DNA of 64,000 nucleotides, from IMG/VR virus record IMGVR_UViG_3300021962_008747, positions 35,688 to 99,687 of that record. One strand, 5' to 3'. How positions within the stretch are numbered: position 1 is the stretch's first letter; every line of letters begins with the position of its first letter. Below are positions 52,672 through 62,379 of the stretch, in pieces. The DNA is from a virus. Below the pieces are notes generated by a model that ran no database searches, was not told where the DNA came from, and was given only the letters and a program-made list of their open reading frames with translations. The translations under genes were made by a program, and so were the position numbers.

Positions 52672-55600
52672 GTTTCAGCAAGAAAAAATTTATATAGAAA
52701 CCGATTATGATAATATAATATTAATCGACCCTAACAAAGTATTAATAGGGAACCAAGTTCAAGACAGATTAGTTAGACATGAGGACTTAGTTTTTTATGC
52801 AAATTTAGAGGCTAGGGTAATACCTAGAACAAAATTAGCGGTTGGAGAAAGTTTTGATAGTCCTGTTGTAAATACTTTAGTTGCCACAATACAAGGACAA
52901 TCAGATTCATTTGAAAAATTAAATTTTCTACAACCAAAAGGGAAAAAAGTTTTTGACACAAGCTGGTCAGATCAATTTACGGGAAAAGGATCAAGACAAG
53001 GTTTAGGTGCAAATCAAACAGGTGAAAGATTTGAAGCAAAAGACGGAACTATTAGGTCGTTTAGAAATGTTAGAAATTATGAAGACACCCAAGCATTAGG
53101 TATTAAATCCATAAGTATTAATATCAAACCAAATGCGGGTCCTGGTGGATATGTTCCTGATGTTAAAATTGCACTAACAGACGTTGGAGGTAAAACTTTA
53201 TTTGAACAGGGAGAGAATTCAATATATTCTACATTTTTTAATTTACCGTACCCGCAATTTTACTTAACAGTAAAAGGTTTTTATGGTAAGGCAATTAGAT
53301 ATACTTTGTTCATGACAGATTTTAGCGCTAAATTTAATGACGATACGGGTAGTTTTGATATCGACATAAAACTAACATCAAACTTAGTTTCACTTTTACA
53401 AGACACGTCTCTTACATATGCTAAAACGGCACCTAAAATGTTCCCAATAATTGTTGCAAAAGGAGGAACATCTAACAATGCACCTGGAGGGTCAAATACA
53501 TCTGTAAAAAATTTAGACGTAGATTACTTAGGTAGACAAATTTTAAATCAAGTATACCAAGAATATGAAAATAAAAAGTTAATCTCACCAGGATTCCCAA
53601 GATTAACAATAGATCAATTTATAAAAAATACTGATGATTTTGTAACTTCAATAAAACAAAGTATTGAAAAAAAAGACTTTATTGCTCTAAATGATATTAA
53701 ATCTTTTAGGGAAGAATTGAATGAAATTAAAGATAGAAATTATACTGTTTTATTAAGTAGGTATTTAGATACTACTAATTATATATCTTATGATGACGGT
53801 AAAGGACCACAAATTTACTATGATTTTAAACAAACAATCCCTTTAGAAAAAAGAAATGAGATTGAAACCGCGATAAAAAATGAAATAAAAAATAGTGTTG
53901 AAATACTACAAAAAAATAAAACTTTTGGTATTGGTGGTTTCTACACAATAGGGGGTAAAAGTTTTCCATCTGAAATACCTGTGTCTTTTTCTGAAGACGA
54001 ATTGTTTGTAAAAATAACACCGGATAAATTAAGTGATAAAGACTTTATTAACACATATACAATTAGATATGGTAGAACACCTGATCAGGCCGAACTAATT
54101 GATTTTAAAGTTCAACTACTTTTGGTTTTACAAAATGCAGAAACAAGGTTAGATCCAAATACTAACCAACCTATAAGTACCGAACCAACCTATATGAAAT
54201 TTGGAATTACTGATCCAAATAATCAAACACTTTTTCCTGGTGGGTTTTTAGATAGAATTAATAATTATCAACAACAGTTAACTGCAAAAGAACAAGAAAT
54301 TGAAACAAAATTTTCTAATGAATTATCAGATAGGGTAACAAAGGTAGATGGGACATTAGGGTTCAAACCAACGATTAGAAATATTATGGCAATAATAATT
54401 GCCGGTTGTGATACATTTTATAGATTAATGGATAGAACTCATAGATTAGCTTGGGATAAAAGAAACGACCCTTTAAGGATAAAAAGTGTAATACCTGCTG
54501 AAAAATCTTCAGGAATAGATTCAAAAAATGTTGTAAACTACTCAACAGGAAAATTAAACGAACAAAATGTTGTATATCCTTGGCCAACATATTATGTTCA
54601 AGAAAAACTACAAGATGGAAGGGAAAGTTTTGTTGTTAGATATTTGGGAGATCCTAAATATGCTTCTAAAACATTTGCATTTGATTATGCAACATGGCCT
54701 GAAATACATTTTACTGAAAACTTTTTGGATGCTTCTGTTAGAAAGGCAAGCTCATCACAACAAAATGTTTATCAGAATTTGCAAAACATACAAAATTTTA
54801 CAACTGTAAATGCATTAGAGTTTCCATTTAAAAACAAACCATATAATAGTACAACAGAATTAAGTATAATGTATGAGTTATATGAAAGGTTATATGTTTT
54901 ATCAAATTATAGTAATATATTGGCAAAACAATTTAACCCACAGAGTTTACAGGCAGACACATTTGTTTCACATTTAGAGGCGCAAAATATAATTAATGCA
55001 ATAACTGAAAACTTTACAGTACAAGAAAAATTAAAAAACACAAACTTTAATTATGAAAATGCTTTTAATTATTTAAAAACGTTGGCAAATAATGGGACCT
55101 CAGATCATTGGTTAAATTTAGAAAGAGGTATTTTTAATACACCTTATTTACAAAATTTAACAGAAAATAGTTTTGGATTATATAGTAAAAAAAGTATTGA
55201 TGGGTACACCTTGGCTTTAGAAAATAACGATCCTTTAGCTCCGAAATTTAAACAATATGTTGAAGAAAGAAAAGAACTTGATTACGAGCAAGACGATATA
55301 TTATCTAAATCATATATTACCGAAAAGACACTAACATTTTTAGATGACATTAAAGTTTTGGCAAGACTTAAAAAAAATGATTATTATACAAATATTTTAC
55401 CATATTTTTCATTAAATTTTATTGTAAATAACAGTAAAAAAGATATTTTAGTAAACCCAACAACAAATAATCCTGTAAATAATTTAATAGAACTTAAAGA
55501 TTATCTCTCAAAAGGAGAAGAAAACTTAAATTTTACAGAAAAAAACTATAGTGATATACCAAGTTATTCAGGAAATGTTTCAAGTTCACAAATAAATAGT

Positions 55601-58600
55601 AATATTAATACACCATATTTTGTAAATGCATTACAAAAAGGAGTTGAATTAGAAAAATCGGGAAACACCACAACCGCTTATGTTGCCTTAGGTTATATGT
55701 ACTTAAATTCATATCTCATTCCTTTAGCGTATTATAATACTTACGACAAAGATTTTAACAATATTGATATTTTATTTTCTGATAACATTATATCTAAATT
55801 AGATGAATATGAATACTCACAAATTTTAAAAATTGGATCATTATATCATAGATATAAAAAATATATAGAGACAGGAGAAGATATTTTAGATGGTGTTATT
55901 AATGACTTTGATTTTACAAAAAATTATGACCCATTATCACAAAATTTAGAAAAAATATATAAAATAAAAAATTATACAGGAGGGTCACAAGATTTTATTT
56001 GTCAGTATAAAAAAATAGACGCAAATGATAATACTAAATATGTTGATATTATTAACACAGGGTTTTACCCGAAACTTATTTCAGATGTACATTACTATTT
56101 TACTGGTAAAGATTTATTTACAGGTTATACTGAAAGTGAATTTACAGATGCTTATACCGCAGGAACATTAAATATTGGAGTTAATAAAGATGCATCATAC
56201 TTTATGCCTTTCGGTAGTGACCCAAATAACTTAAAAAGAAGTATTATTTTAAATCCATATTTTTCTTATTTAACTTTCGATAAAAACTACAATATAGATG
56301 CACAAAATAAGATTCACATTTTAATACCCTCAAATGGAGGCATACCATTAAATCAAGCAAAATTTGAATTTTTTAAAAATGATAAATTAACTTATGAAAT
56401 TTTAAGTAGTAAAGAATTATTTAATGGTTCTGTTAGAACACTATGGGGACAACCAAATTATGGATTTTTCCCAAAAACATCAAACATATTAGAAAATAAT
56501 ATTTTTCTTAGTCCGTACCAAGATCTTTTTGAAGGTAATAGTTTAGGTTATTATTTTAAACTATTTAGAAAAGAAATATTGGATAAATTTGAAGAATTAT
56601 TTTTAGGTTTTTGTAAAAAAAGACCAGAACCTAAAGATGTTCTAATTTTAGAAGATGATGTACAAGACCCATCTTATTTTTCTTCAGGTGGTATAACATC
56701 ATTAAAAAATAGAAAATTATTTGATCAAATGTTATCTATTTTTTCAGTAAATGATGCATCATCACCATTAACAAAAATACAAGAAAATAACGATGGACTA
56801 AGTTTAGCAACCACACAGAAAAAAAATAATGCGAATACTTTCAGGGAATTTTTGATAGAAAATCCTATTATTTTTAAAAATGGTAATCCATTAAATTTTA
56901 ACAGAAAATTATTTACAAGTTTAACAACTATACCTGAATTAAAAAATTTACAACCAATCACATTTTCACCATACGTACCAGGAACTTTACCAGGTGATGG
57001 TATATTGACAGGAACAAGCGCACTTTTAACAAGTAAAACTTTGAGTCAAAAAAATGTAGATGCTTGGAAGTCTTTACTATTACACAATTATAATGGTAAT
57101 TTTAATGATGTTTATATCTCATATAATAATACTGGTTGTACAATTACAGATTTTTTTATAGATATGAATATTGAATTTACAAAAGAAAATGTAGAAACAT
57201 GTGAGGAATTAATAAAAAGATATTCATTACAAAAGTTTTATGCAATTTCTAATGGTAATATCTATAACAAAACAAACTTCATTTCATACATAGATAACCT
57301 GTTACAAGAAAATTTAGACACACAAAAAAATCTCACAAACCAAGTGTTTCAATATATGAGAGATAAAATACCGGGAGTTAGTTTACAAACAAATAGTAAT
57401 CAAGGAAATATAAGTGGGGACATTAATAAACTATCAACATATATACAATTACAAACATTCAATAATAGATGGACGGCTGGAAGTGATTTATTAACAAGAC
57501 CATTATTTGAAGATTTTCTTTTTATGAATACCGCCAATGCGGATATTGGAGATCAATTACAATTTTTTCTTGATGATGTTACAAAATATTTGAAAATGGA
57601 AAAAAATATGACCGTTTCAGATGTAATAGGTCACATACTAAATGAAGATAGAACCACACTATTTTATGCAACACCATCGTTTATAAATTTTAACGGAGTG
57701 TTAGATGCGGAAAATTACGATAAACCAACAGATATAGATATTCCAAATAGTCTTTTTGGAACTTTTAGAAACGTTAATTACTTAGATTCAAGACAAAAAT
57801 TTATATTCTTATATGTTGGAAAAACATCTGAACATCCGGCATTAAATGATAACAGAAATGTCGTATATGGTGATGACTCTTTTGATATTAGAAATCAAGC
57901 CGACTGCCCAATAAGGATACCACAAACACCTGAAACTAATTTTTATAAAACAAATAAAATAGTCGGATTTAATGTTGATTTTGGTATAAGAAATCAGAAC
58001 ATGTTTAAAAAGTTTTCAGTTGGTATGGGTGGAGGTAAAGAAACGGCAACAACATTCAAGGTGAATGAGAGACTTGCAGGTGGATCTACAGGAGATAAGG
58101 TCGCCCAAGAGACACAATCAATGTATTCTTACTATAAATCGTTAAGTTATAATATAGATGTTAGTGGAATGGGTAATGTAATGATTCAACCTTTAATGTA
58201 TTTTAATTTAAGACACATTCCATTATTTTATGGACCATATCAAATTTTAGAAGTAACACACACAATTAACGAGTCATCATTTGAAACAAAATTTAATGGA
58301 GTTAGAATACCTAAGTATGCTTTACCAGATGTAGATAGTATATCTACATTTGTTAAGAAAAATTATTTGGAAAAATATAAAAGTGAAATTTTAAAGGCGA
58401 ATAATGAAAATAGATATCAAGAAGATATTGAGACAATTTTAGATCCATCAAAACAAAGTAATGAACCAAAAACCTCACCAGAAGAAGAGTGTAATAAATT
58501 AGTAATTAACGATTACAAAACATTACCATATGTTAATAATAAAATAACAACAATATCAATAGGTGAGTTAGTATTAAAAATTAAAAATAAACAACCTGAA

Positions 58601-59134
58601 AAATATGTTGACGCATTAATTTTATTATTGTTAATGTCTAGACCAACAAACTTATTTGATAATAAACCAATAAATAATGTTGAAGCGACAACACTAACAA
58701 ATGACGGAATTGTCTCATGTATCAATAATAATGTGTTTCTTCTATCCGCGAATAATTTGTATGCCGCTAATCCTGCATTATCTAAATTAACTTGTGTTAG
58801 TTTTCCTGAAGGTGCAGTTCCTTTATTTAGTTTTGATGATGTTGACGGAGGTTTAGAAACAATAAACGGTATCTTAGGATCTACCGCACCAATAATAGAG
58901 GCGATTAAAAATTCTGCAAAAACAACTAACCCATCTTTAAGTGATAAAGAAGCTTATTCCACAGCAATATCGGCACTTTTATTTGCATATGACACAAAGT
59001 TTTTATTTACAGGAACAAGGACAGGGCAAGATATATATGATTTTTATAGACAAAAAATAGTATCAGGTGAAATCACAACTGATTATGCAACTTACTTATT
59101 TGCTCTTGCATCTATATGTATAGATAAATTTTAA
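52661..59134 (+). CDS. 2157-residue baseplate structural protein
   Basis: The largest gene of the window. The N-terminal 270 residues are beta-rich (NSIYSTFFNLPYPQFYLTVKG, then FMTDFSAKFNDDTGSFDIDI) and read like a tail-associated hub domain. The middle is Asn/Lys/Tyr-rich without motifs; LMDRTHRLAWDKRNDPLR is near residue 590. Residues about 1825-1890 (YNIDVSGMGNVMIQPLMYFN, GPYQILEVTHTINESSFETK) resemble C-terminal hub domains of contractile injection systems. Immediate overlap with gp53 supports a baseplate role. It may combine functions spread over several T4 genes. Exact counterpart unknown. Confidence 0.6.
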   Translation: MADKFQQEKIYIETDYDNIILIDPNKVLIGNQVQDRLVRHEDLVFYANLEARVIPRTKLAVGESFDSPVVNTLVATIQGQSDSFEKLNFLQPKGKKVFDTSWSDQFTGKGSRQGLGANQTGERFEAKDGTIRSFRNVRNYEDTQALGIKSISINIKPNAGPGGYVPDVKIALTDVGGKTLFEQGENSIYSTFFNLPYPQFYLTVKGFYGKAIRYTLFMTDFSAKFNDDTGSFDIDIKLTSNLVSLLQDTSLTYAKTAPKMFPIIVAKGGTSNNAPGGSNTSVKNLDVDYLGRQILNQVYQEYENKKLISPGFPRLTIDQFIKNTDDFVTSIKQSIEKKDFIALNDIKSFREELNEIKDRNYTVLLSRYLDTTNYISYDDGKGPQIYYDFKQTIPLEKRNEIETAIKNEIKNSVEILQKNKTFGIGGFYTIGGKSFPSEIPVSFSEDELFVKITPDKLSDKDFINTYTIRYGRTPDQAELIDFKVQLLLVLQNAETRLDPNTNQPISTEPTYMKFGITDPNNQTLFPGGFLDRINNYQQQLTAKEQEIETKFSNELSDRVTKVDGTLGFKPTIRNIMAIIIAGCDTFYRLMDRTHRLAWDKRNDPLRIKSVIPAEKSSGIDSKNVVNYSTGKLNEQNVVYPWPTYYVQEKLQDGRESFVVRYLGDPKYASKTFAFDYATWPEIHFTENFLDASVRKASSSQQNVYQNLQNIQNFTTVNALEFPFKNKPYNSTTELSIMYELYERLYVLSNYSNILAKQFNPQSLQADTFVSHLEAQNIINAITENFTVQEKLKNTNFNYENAFNYLKTLANNGTSDHWLNLERGIFNTPYLQNLTENSFGLYSKKSIDGYTLALENNDPLAPKFKQYVEERKELDYEQDDILSKSYITEKTLTFLDDIKVLARLKKNDYYTNILPYFSLNFIVNNSKKDILVNPTTNNPVNNLIELKDYLSKGEENLNFTEKNYSDIPSYSGNVSSSQINSNINTPYFVNALQKGVELEKSGNTTTAYVALGYMYLNSYLIPLAYYNTYDKDFNNIDILFSDNIISKLDEYEYSQILKIGSLYHRYKKYIETGEDILDGVINDFDFTKNYDPLSQNLEKIYKIKNYTGGSQDFICQYKKIDANDNTKYVDIINTGFYPKLISDVHYYFTGKDLFTGYTESEFTDAYTAGTLNIGVNKDASYFMPFGSDPNNLKRSIILNPYFSYLTFDKNYNIDAQNKIHILIPSNGGIPLNQAKFEFFKNDKLTYEILSSKELFNGSVRTLWGQPNYGFFPKTSNILENNIFLSPYQDLFEGNSLGYYFKLFRKEILDKFEELFLGFCKKRPEPKDVLILEDDVQDPSYFSSGGITSLKNRKLFDQMLSIFSVNDASSPLTKIQENNDGLSLATTQKKNNANTFREFLIENPIIFKNGNPLNFNRKLFTSLTTIPELKNLQPITFSPYVPGTLPGDGILTGTSALLTSKTLSQKNVDAWKSLLLHNYNGNFNDVYISYNNTGCTITDFFIDMNIEFTKENVETCEELIKRYSLQKFYAISNGNIYNKTNFISYIDNLLQENLDTQKNLTNQVFQYMRDKIPGVSLQTNSNQGNISGDINKLSTYIQLQTFNNRWTAGSDLLTRPLFEDFLFMNTANADIGDQLQFFLDDVTKYLKMEKNMTVSDVIGHILNEDRTTLFYATPSFINFNGVLDAENYDKPTDIDIPNSLFGTFRNVNYLDSRQKFIFLYVGKTSEHPALNDNRNVVYGDDSFDIRNQADCPIRIPQTPETNFYKTNKIVGFNVDFGIRNQNMFKKFSVGMGGGKETATTFKVNERLAGGSTGDKVAQETQSMYSYYKSLSYNIDVSGMGNVMIQPLMYFNLRHIPLFYGPYQILEVTHTINESSFETKFNGVRIPKYALPDVDSISTFVKKNYLEKYKSEILKANNENRYQEDIETILDPSKQSNEPKTSPEEECNKLVINDYKTLPYVNNKITTISIGELVLKIKNKQPEKYVDALILLLLMSRPTNLFDNKPINNVEATTLTNDGIVSCINNNVFLLSANNLYAANPALSKLTCVSFPEGAVPLFSFDDVDGGLETINGILGSTAPIIEAIKNSAKTTNPSLSDKEAYSTAISALLFAYDTKFLFTGTRTGQDIYDFYRQKIVSGEITTDYATYLFALASICIDKF

Positions 59135-59144
59135 ATTAACGATA

Positions 59145-59152
59145 TATTTATA
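59145..59152 (+). promoter_or_regulatory. Predicted late promoter box TATTTATA
   Basis: Box 11 bases before the ATG at 59164, after the 2157-residue gene. Confidence 0.55.
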
Positions 59153-59163
59153 ATAAAAAAACT

Positions 59164-59391
59164 ATGAGCAATATTAAAAATTTATTAGATGATTATTTGA
59201 AAAAAGATACTAGATTATCTGAAAAACAAATAGATGCGGATCACAAACAAGTTTGTGATTTAGATACCGGTGATTGTTATACTATTAGAATGAAAGATGG
59301 TTTAATAGAAAGAGTGGACAATACACTTAAAACAAATAGAACATTAAGGGTAGAAACACCTACAGGTGTTAAAACATTATTGAACGGTTAA
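59164..59391 (+). CDS. Small hypothetical protein
   Basis: A 75-residue protein with a helical start (NIKNLLDDYLKKDTRLSEKQ) and a small beta part around QVCDLDTGDCYTIRMKDGLI, which has two Cys flanking a turn. It has its own promoter box and precedes the acidic Pro/Gly-rich gene by 11 bases. No family recognised. Confidence 0.55.
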   Translation: MSNIKNLLDDYLKKDTRLSEKQIDADHKQVCDLDTGDCYTIRMKDGLIERVDNTLKTNRTLRVETPTGVKTLLNG

Positions 59392-59402
59392 AAATAATAA
59401 AA

Positions 59403-60098
59403 ATGAGTGTAGATAAGAAAATATTACAAGAAATAGAAAGAATTAAAAATATAAATAGATATATCCTTAACGAACAAGAACCACCGGCTGAACCACCGGC
59501 TGAACCACCTGCGGCACCTCTTGGAGGTGAAGAAGGACCTATAGGAGATATCCCACCTGGAGGAGAACCAGGAGCGGCACCTGGAGGAGATACAGGAGCA
59601 GCACCCCCAACAGGAGGTACTGAAGTTCCTGAACCTGTAGATGTTGCGACTGATCCTGACGTAGAGGAAGTAGGGGCAGAAACCGAAAATGCTGAAGGAG
59701 AGGAAGAATCAGAAGAAATAGACATCACAGATTTAGTTACAACTCAACAAGAAATTAAAGATAAACAAGACGGGTTTATGGATGATATGATTTCTAAATT
59801 AGATGAGTTACAGTCTAAGTTACAAAGTATGGATCAAATTTTGAATAAAATAGAAAATTTAGAAAAAAAGTTTGATAGATATAGAGATAAAACACCTGAA
59901 GAAAAACTAATGCTAAGATCTTTAGATTCTTACCCTTATAATCAAAAACTTACTGATTTTTTTGACGATAAAAAAGTTGATATGGAAAAATCAGGAAAAA
60001 ACGAATATGTATTAACATCAGATGAAGTTGAAAACTTTTCACCAAACGAAATTAAAAAAACGTTTAATATTTATGACGACGAGGAAGAACAAATGTAA
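59403..60098 (+). CDS. Acidic Pro/Ala/Gly-rich protein with packaging-like N-terminus
   Basis: A 231-residue protein. Residues 1-24 (ending NINRYILNE) form a Lys/Ile/Leu helix closed by L-N-E, like a T4 capsid-targeting peptide. Residues 25-100 are Pro/Ala/Gly/Glu-rich with short repeats (EPPAEPPAEPP, GGEPGAAPGGDTGAAP). Residues 110-165 are coiled coil (MISKLDELQSKLQSMDQIL), and the C-terminus is acidic. This could be a prohead core or internal head protein. The gene is closed by a strong terminator before the replication operon. Confidence 0.55.
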   Translation: MSVDKKILQEIERIKNINRYILNEQEPPAEPPAEPPAAPLGGEEGPIGDIPPGGEPGAAPGGDTGAAPPTGGTEVPEPVDVATDPDVEEVGAETENAEGEEESEEIDITDLVTTQQEIKDKQDGFMDDMISKLDELQSKLQSMDQILNKIENLEKKFDRYRDKTPEEKLMLRSLDSYPYNQKLTDFFDDKKVDMEKSGKNEYVLTSDEVENFSPNEIKKTFNIYDDEEEQM

Positions 60099-60103
60099 AA
60101 ACT

Positions 60104-60128
60104 AAGGGACCCACAAGGTCCCTTTTTT
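60104..60128 (+). terminator. Rho-independent terminator
   Basis: AAGGGACC pairs with GGTCCCTT around CACAA and runs into TTTTTT; it separates the late tail operon from the replication operon. Confidence 0.85.
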
Positions 60129-60129
60129 A

Positions 60130-60160
60130 TTTGACAATCGTAGAAAATCACTTATATTTG
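60130..60160 (+). promoter_or_regulatory. Host-type (Bacteroidetes-like) promoter for gp32 operon
   Basis: TTTGACA at 60130-60136 and TATATTTG at 60153-60160, with 19 bases between TTTG and the -7 box; an exact match to TTTG...TAnnTTTG. The T-run of the terminator abuts the -33 element. The leader to the ATG at 60199 is A-rich and unstructured. Confidence 0.7.
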
Positions 60161-60198
60161 TTATAGATAAAAGAGTTAAAAATTAAAAACAAAAATCT

Positions 60199-61050
60199 AT
60201 GGCAAATTCAATTGACGCAGTACTAGCACAGTACGAAAAGAACTCACAACCAAGTGGTTCACCGAGACAAAACATCTCACAAGAAGACAGAATGAAAAAG
60301 TATTTTTCAGCAATTCTTCAAAAAAATGAAAAATCTGCACAAAAAAGAATCAGAGTGTTACCTACTAAAGATGGTTCTTCACCATTTGTTGAAGTTTGGT
60401 ATCACGAAATTCAAGTAAACGGGCAGTGGGTTAAGTTGTACGACCCTGATAAAAACGACAATGAAAGATCACCACTTACTGAAGTTTATAATGAACTTAT
60501 ATCAACAGGTAAAAAAGAAGATAAAGAACTTGCGTCACAATACAGAGCACGTTTATTTTATATTGTAAAAGTTATTGATAGAGATAACGAACAAGATGGT
60601 GTTAAGTTTTGGAGATTCAAACACAATTACAAACAAGAAGGTGTGTTAGATAAAATCCTACCTATTTGGAAGGCCAAGGGTGACGTTACTGATTCAGAAA
60701 AAGGTAGAGACCTTATTATTGAATTAACAAAGGCTAAGACACCACAAGGAAAAGAATATACTGTTGTTCAAACAATAATGTATGATGATCCCGCTCCATT
60801 ACATGCAGACAAAGAAATCATGGAAGGTTGGTTACAAGACGAATTAACTTGGAAAGATGTTTATTCTAAAAAACCTGTTGAGTATTTAGAAGCGGTGGCA
60901 GTAGGGGAGACACCAATTTGGAATTCTGAATTAAAGAAATATGTTTATGGTGAGGAAGCTGAGATTTCATTAGGTGGAGCACAAAAAGATGAAACACCTA
61001 TTGTTGACCCACAAGCAAATGATGAACCATCTGAAGAATTACCTTTCTAA
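60199..61050 (+). CDS. 32: Single-stranded DNA-binding protein (gp32-like)
   Basis: A 283-residue protein with the gp32 layout: basic N-terminal segment (RMKKYFSAILQKNEKSAQKR), an OB-fold core (RIRVLPTKDGSSPFVEVWYH, LFYIVKVIDRD, FWRFKHNYKQEG) and an acidic C-terminal tail ending SEELPF used to contact partner proteins. It coats single-stranded DNA in replication and recombination. No cysteine is present, so the zinc-binding site of T4 gp32 is absent. It leads the replication operon with UvsX and the 5' nuclease. Confidence 0.85.
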   Translation: MANSIDAVLAQYEKNSQPSGSPRQNISQEDRMKKYFSAILQKNEKSAQKRIRVLPTKDGSSPFVEVWYHEIQVNGQWVKLYDPDKNDNERSPLTEVYNELISTGKKEDKELASQYRARLFYIVKVIDRDNEQDGVKFWRFKHNYKQEGVLDKILPIWKAKGDVTDSEKGRDLIIELTKAKTPQGKEYTVVQTIMYDDPAPLHADKEIMEGWLQDELTWKDVYSKKPVEYLEAVAVGETPIWNSELKKYVYGEEAEISLGGAQKDETPIVDPQANDEPSEELPF

Positions 61051-61061
61051 AATAATTTAAT

Positions 61062-61358
61062 ATGAATAAGATCGCACAAAAAATGTATGAAGCTCTGACC
61101 TTGAAATATAGGTCAGAGATGGCAGAAGCCGAAGCAACACTTTTAGTTTACTTTAATAACTCTGTTGGTATTGGTGAACACCCACAACACTTAGAAGAAA
61201 TGGATAAGTTTGTTGAGAAATTAACTAACGCTAAAGACAAGTTAGAAATGTTAGAAACCGTTTACAAATACAACATAAAAAGAGAAGATGGTTTTGAAGT
61301 GACCGAAGATATGTTAAAAATTATAAACGAACAAAAAGAAGAAGAAAATGGCAATTAA
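61062..61358 (+). CDS. Hypothetical protein between gp32 and UvsX
   Basis: A 98-residue acidic, helical protein (KMYEALTLKYRSEMAEAEAT, then EEMDKFVEKLTNAKDKLEML). Its end overlaps the uvsX start by 11 bases and it follows gp32 by 11 bases. It could be a small replication accessory protein; no family recognised. Confidence 0.6.
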   Translation: MNKIAQKMYEALTLKYRSEMAEAEATLLVYFNNSVGIGEHPQHLEEMDKFVEKLTNAKDKLEMLETVYKYNIKREDGFEVTEDMLKIINEQKEEENGN

Positions 61359-62355
61359 AAAGAACGACTTTAGTTCATTAAAGAAAAAGTTTTCCACATC
61401 TGCAAAATATAAACCACAAAGGTTTTTTGATTTGGGTGAACCGTTCTTAGATGCCGTTGGTTTACCAGGTCCTGCGATGGGTCACATAAATATGTTTTTA
61501 GGTCATAGTGATACAGGTAAAACAACTGCTTTAGTTAAAACGGCGGTTGATGCCCAAAAGAAAGGAATACTACCTGTATTCATAATTACAGAACAAAAAT
61601 GGTCTTTTGAACATGCTAAACTAATGGGTTTTGAATGTGAAGAAGTTGTTGATACTGAAACAGGCGAATTAGAGTGGGATGGTTTTTATATCTTTAATAA
61701 TAACTTTGATTACATTGAACAGATTACAGATTACATTAATGATTTGTTAGATGCACAAGAAAAAGGGGATTTAGACTATTCACTATGTATCATGTGGGAT
61801 TCAGTTGGGTCTGTTCCTTGTAAGATGACTTATGAAGGTAAAGGAGGTAAACAACACAATGCAAGTGTTTTGGCTGACAAGATTGGAATGGGAATCAATC
61901 AAAGAATATCAGGATCAAGAAAGGCGGATTCTAAATATGAAAACACTTTAATTATTGTAAATCAACCTTGGGTTGAGTTACCTGATAACCCTTTTGGACA
62001 ACCTAAAATTAAAGCAAAAGGTGGAGAAGCAATTTGGTTAAACTCATCATTAGTATTTTTGTTTGGAAATCAAAAAGGTGCTGGAACAACTAAGATCACC
62101 GCAACAAAAGACAAAAGAACCGTTAAGTTTGCTTCAAGAACAAAAGTGTCTGTTATGAAAAATCACATTAATGGACTTGGGTTTGAAGATGGAAAAATTA
62201 TTGTGACACCACATGGATTTTTACCCGGTAAAGAAGCATCCGAAGAAAAGGCATCTATTGAACAATACAAAAAAGATTATGCTGAGTATTGGAAAGAAAT
62301 TATCGGAGTTGATGGTGACTTTGATTTGAAAGCAGAAAAAGAAGAAGTAGAATAG
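61348..62355 (+). CDS. uvsX: UvsX/RecA-type recombinase
   Basis: A 335-residue RecA-fold protein. Walker A GHSDTGKT at residues 52-59 and Walker B LCIMWDSVGS near 136-145, with MGHINMFLGHSD ahead of the P-loop and the loop-containing QRISGSRKADSKYENTLIIV region; AIWLNSSLVFLFGN and TKISVMKNHING-type sequence follow. It forms filaments on single-stranded DNA for strand exchange and recombination-dependent replication, in partnership with gp32. Length is near T4 UvsX (about 390) minus the N-terminal extension. Confidence 0.9.
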   Translation: MAIKKNDFSSLKKKFSTSAKYKPQRFFDLGEPFLDAVGLPGPAMGHINMFLGHSDTGKTTALVKTAVDAQKKGILPVFIITEQKWSFEHAKLMGFECEEVVDTETGELEWDGFYIFNNNFDYIEQITDYINDLLDAQEKGDLDYSLCIMWDSVGSVPCKMTYEGKGGKQHNASVLADKIGMGINQRISGSRKADSKYENTLIIVNQPWVELPDNPFGQPKIKAKGGEAIWLNSSLVFLFGNQKGAGTTKITATKDKRTVKFASRTKVSVMKNHINGLGFEDGKIIVTPHGFLPGKEASEEKASIEQYKKDYAEYWKEIIGVDGDFDLKAEKEEVE

Positions 62356-62363
62356 TAAGAACC

Positions 62364-62377
62364 CTGTAAGTTTACAG
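62364..62377. promoter_or_regulatory. Dyad before the 5' nuclease gene
   Basis: CTGTAAGTTTACAG is a 12-of-14 dyad (CTGTAA/TTACAG) ending two bases before the ATG at 62380. It may be an operator or a hairpin limiting translation; it could be chance. Confidence 0.3.
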
Positions 62378-62379
62378 AA

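Noticed and set aside
59369-59728. Minus-strand 119-residue Pro/Ser/Gly-rich frame
   Set aside because: Antisense of the Pro/Gly/Ala-rich region of the gene at 59403; low-complexity composition explains it.
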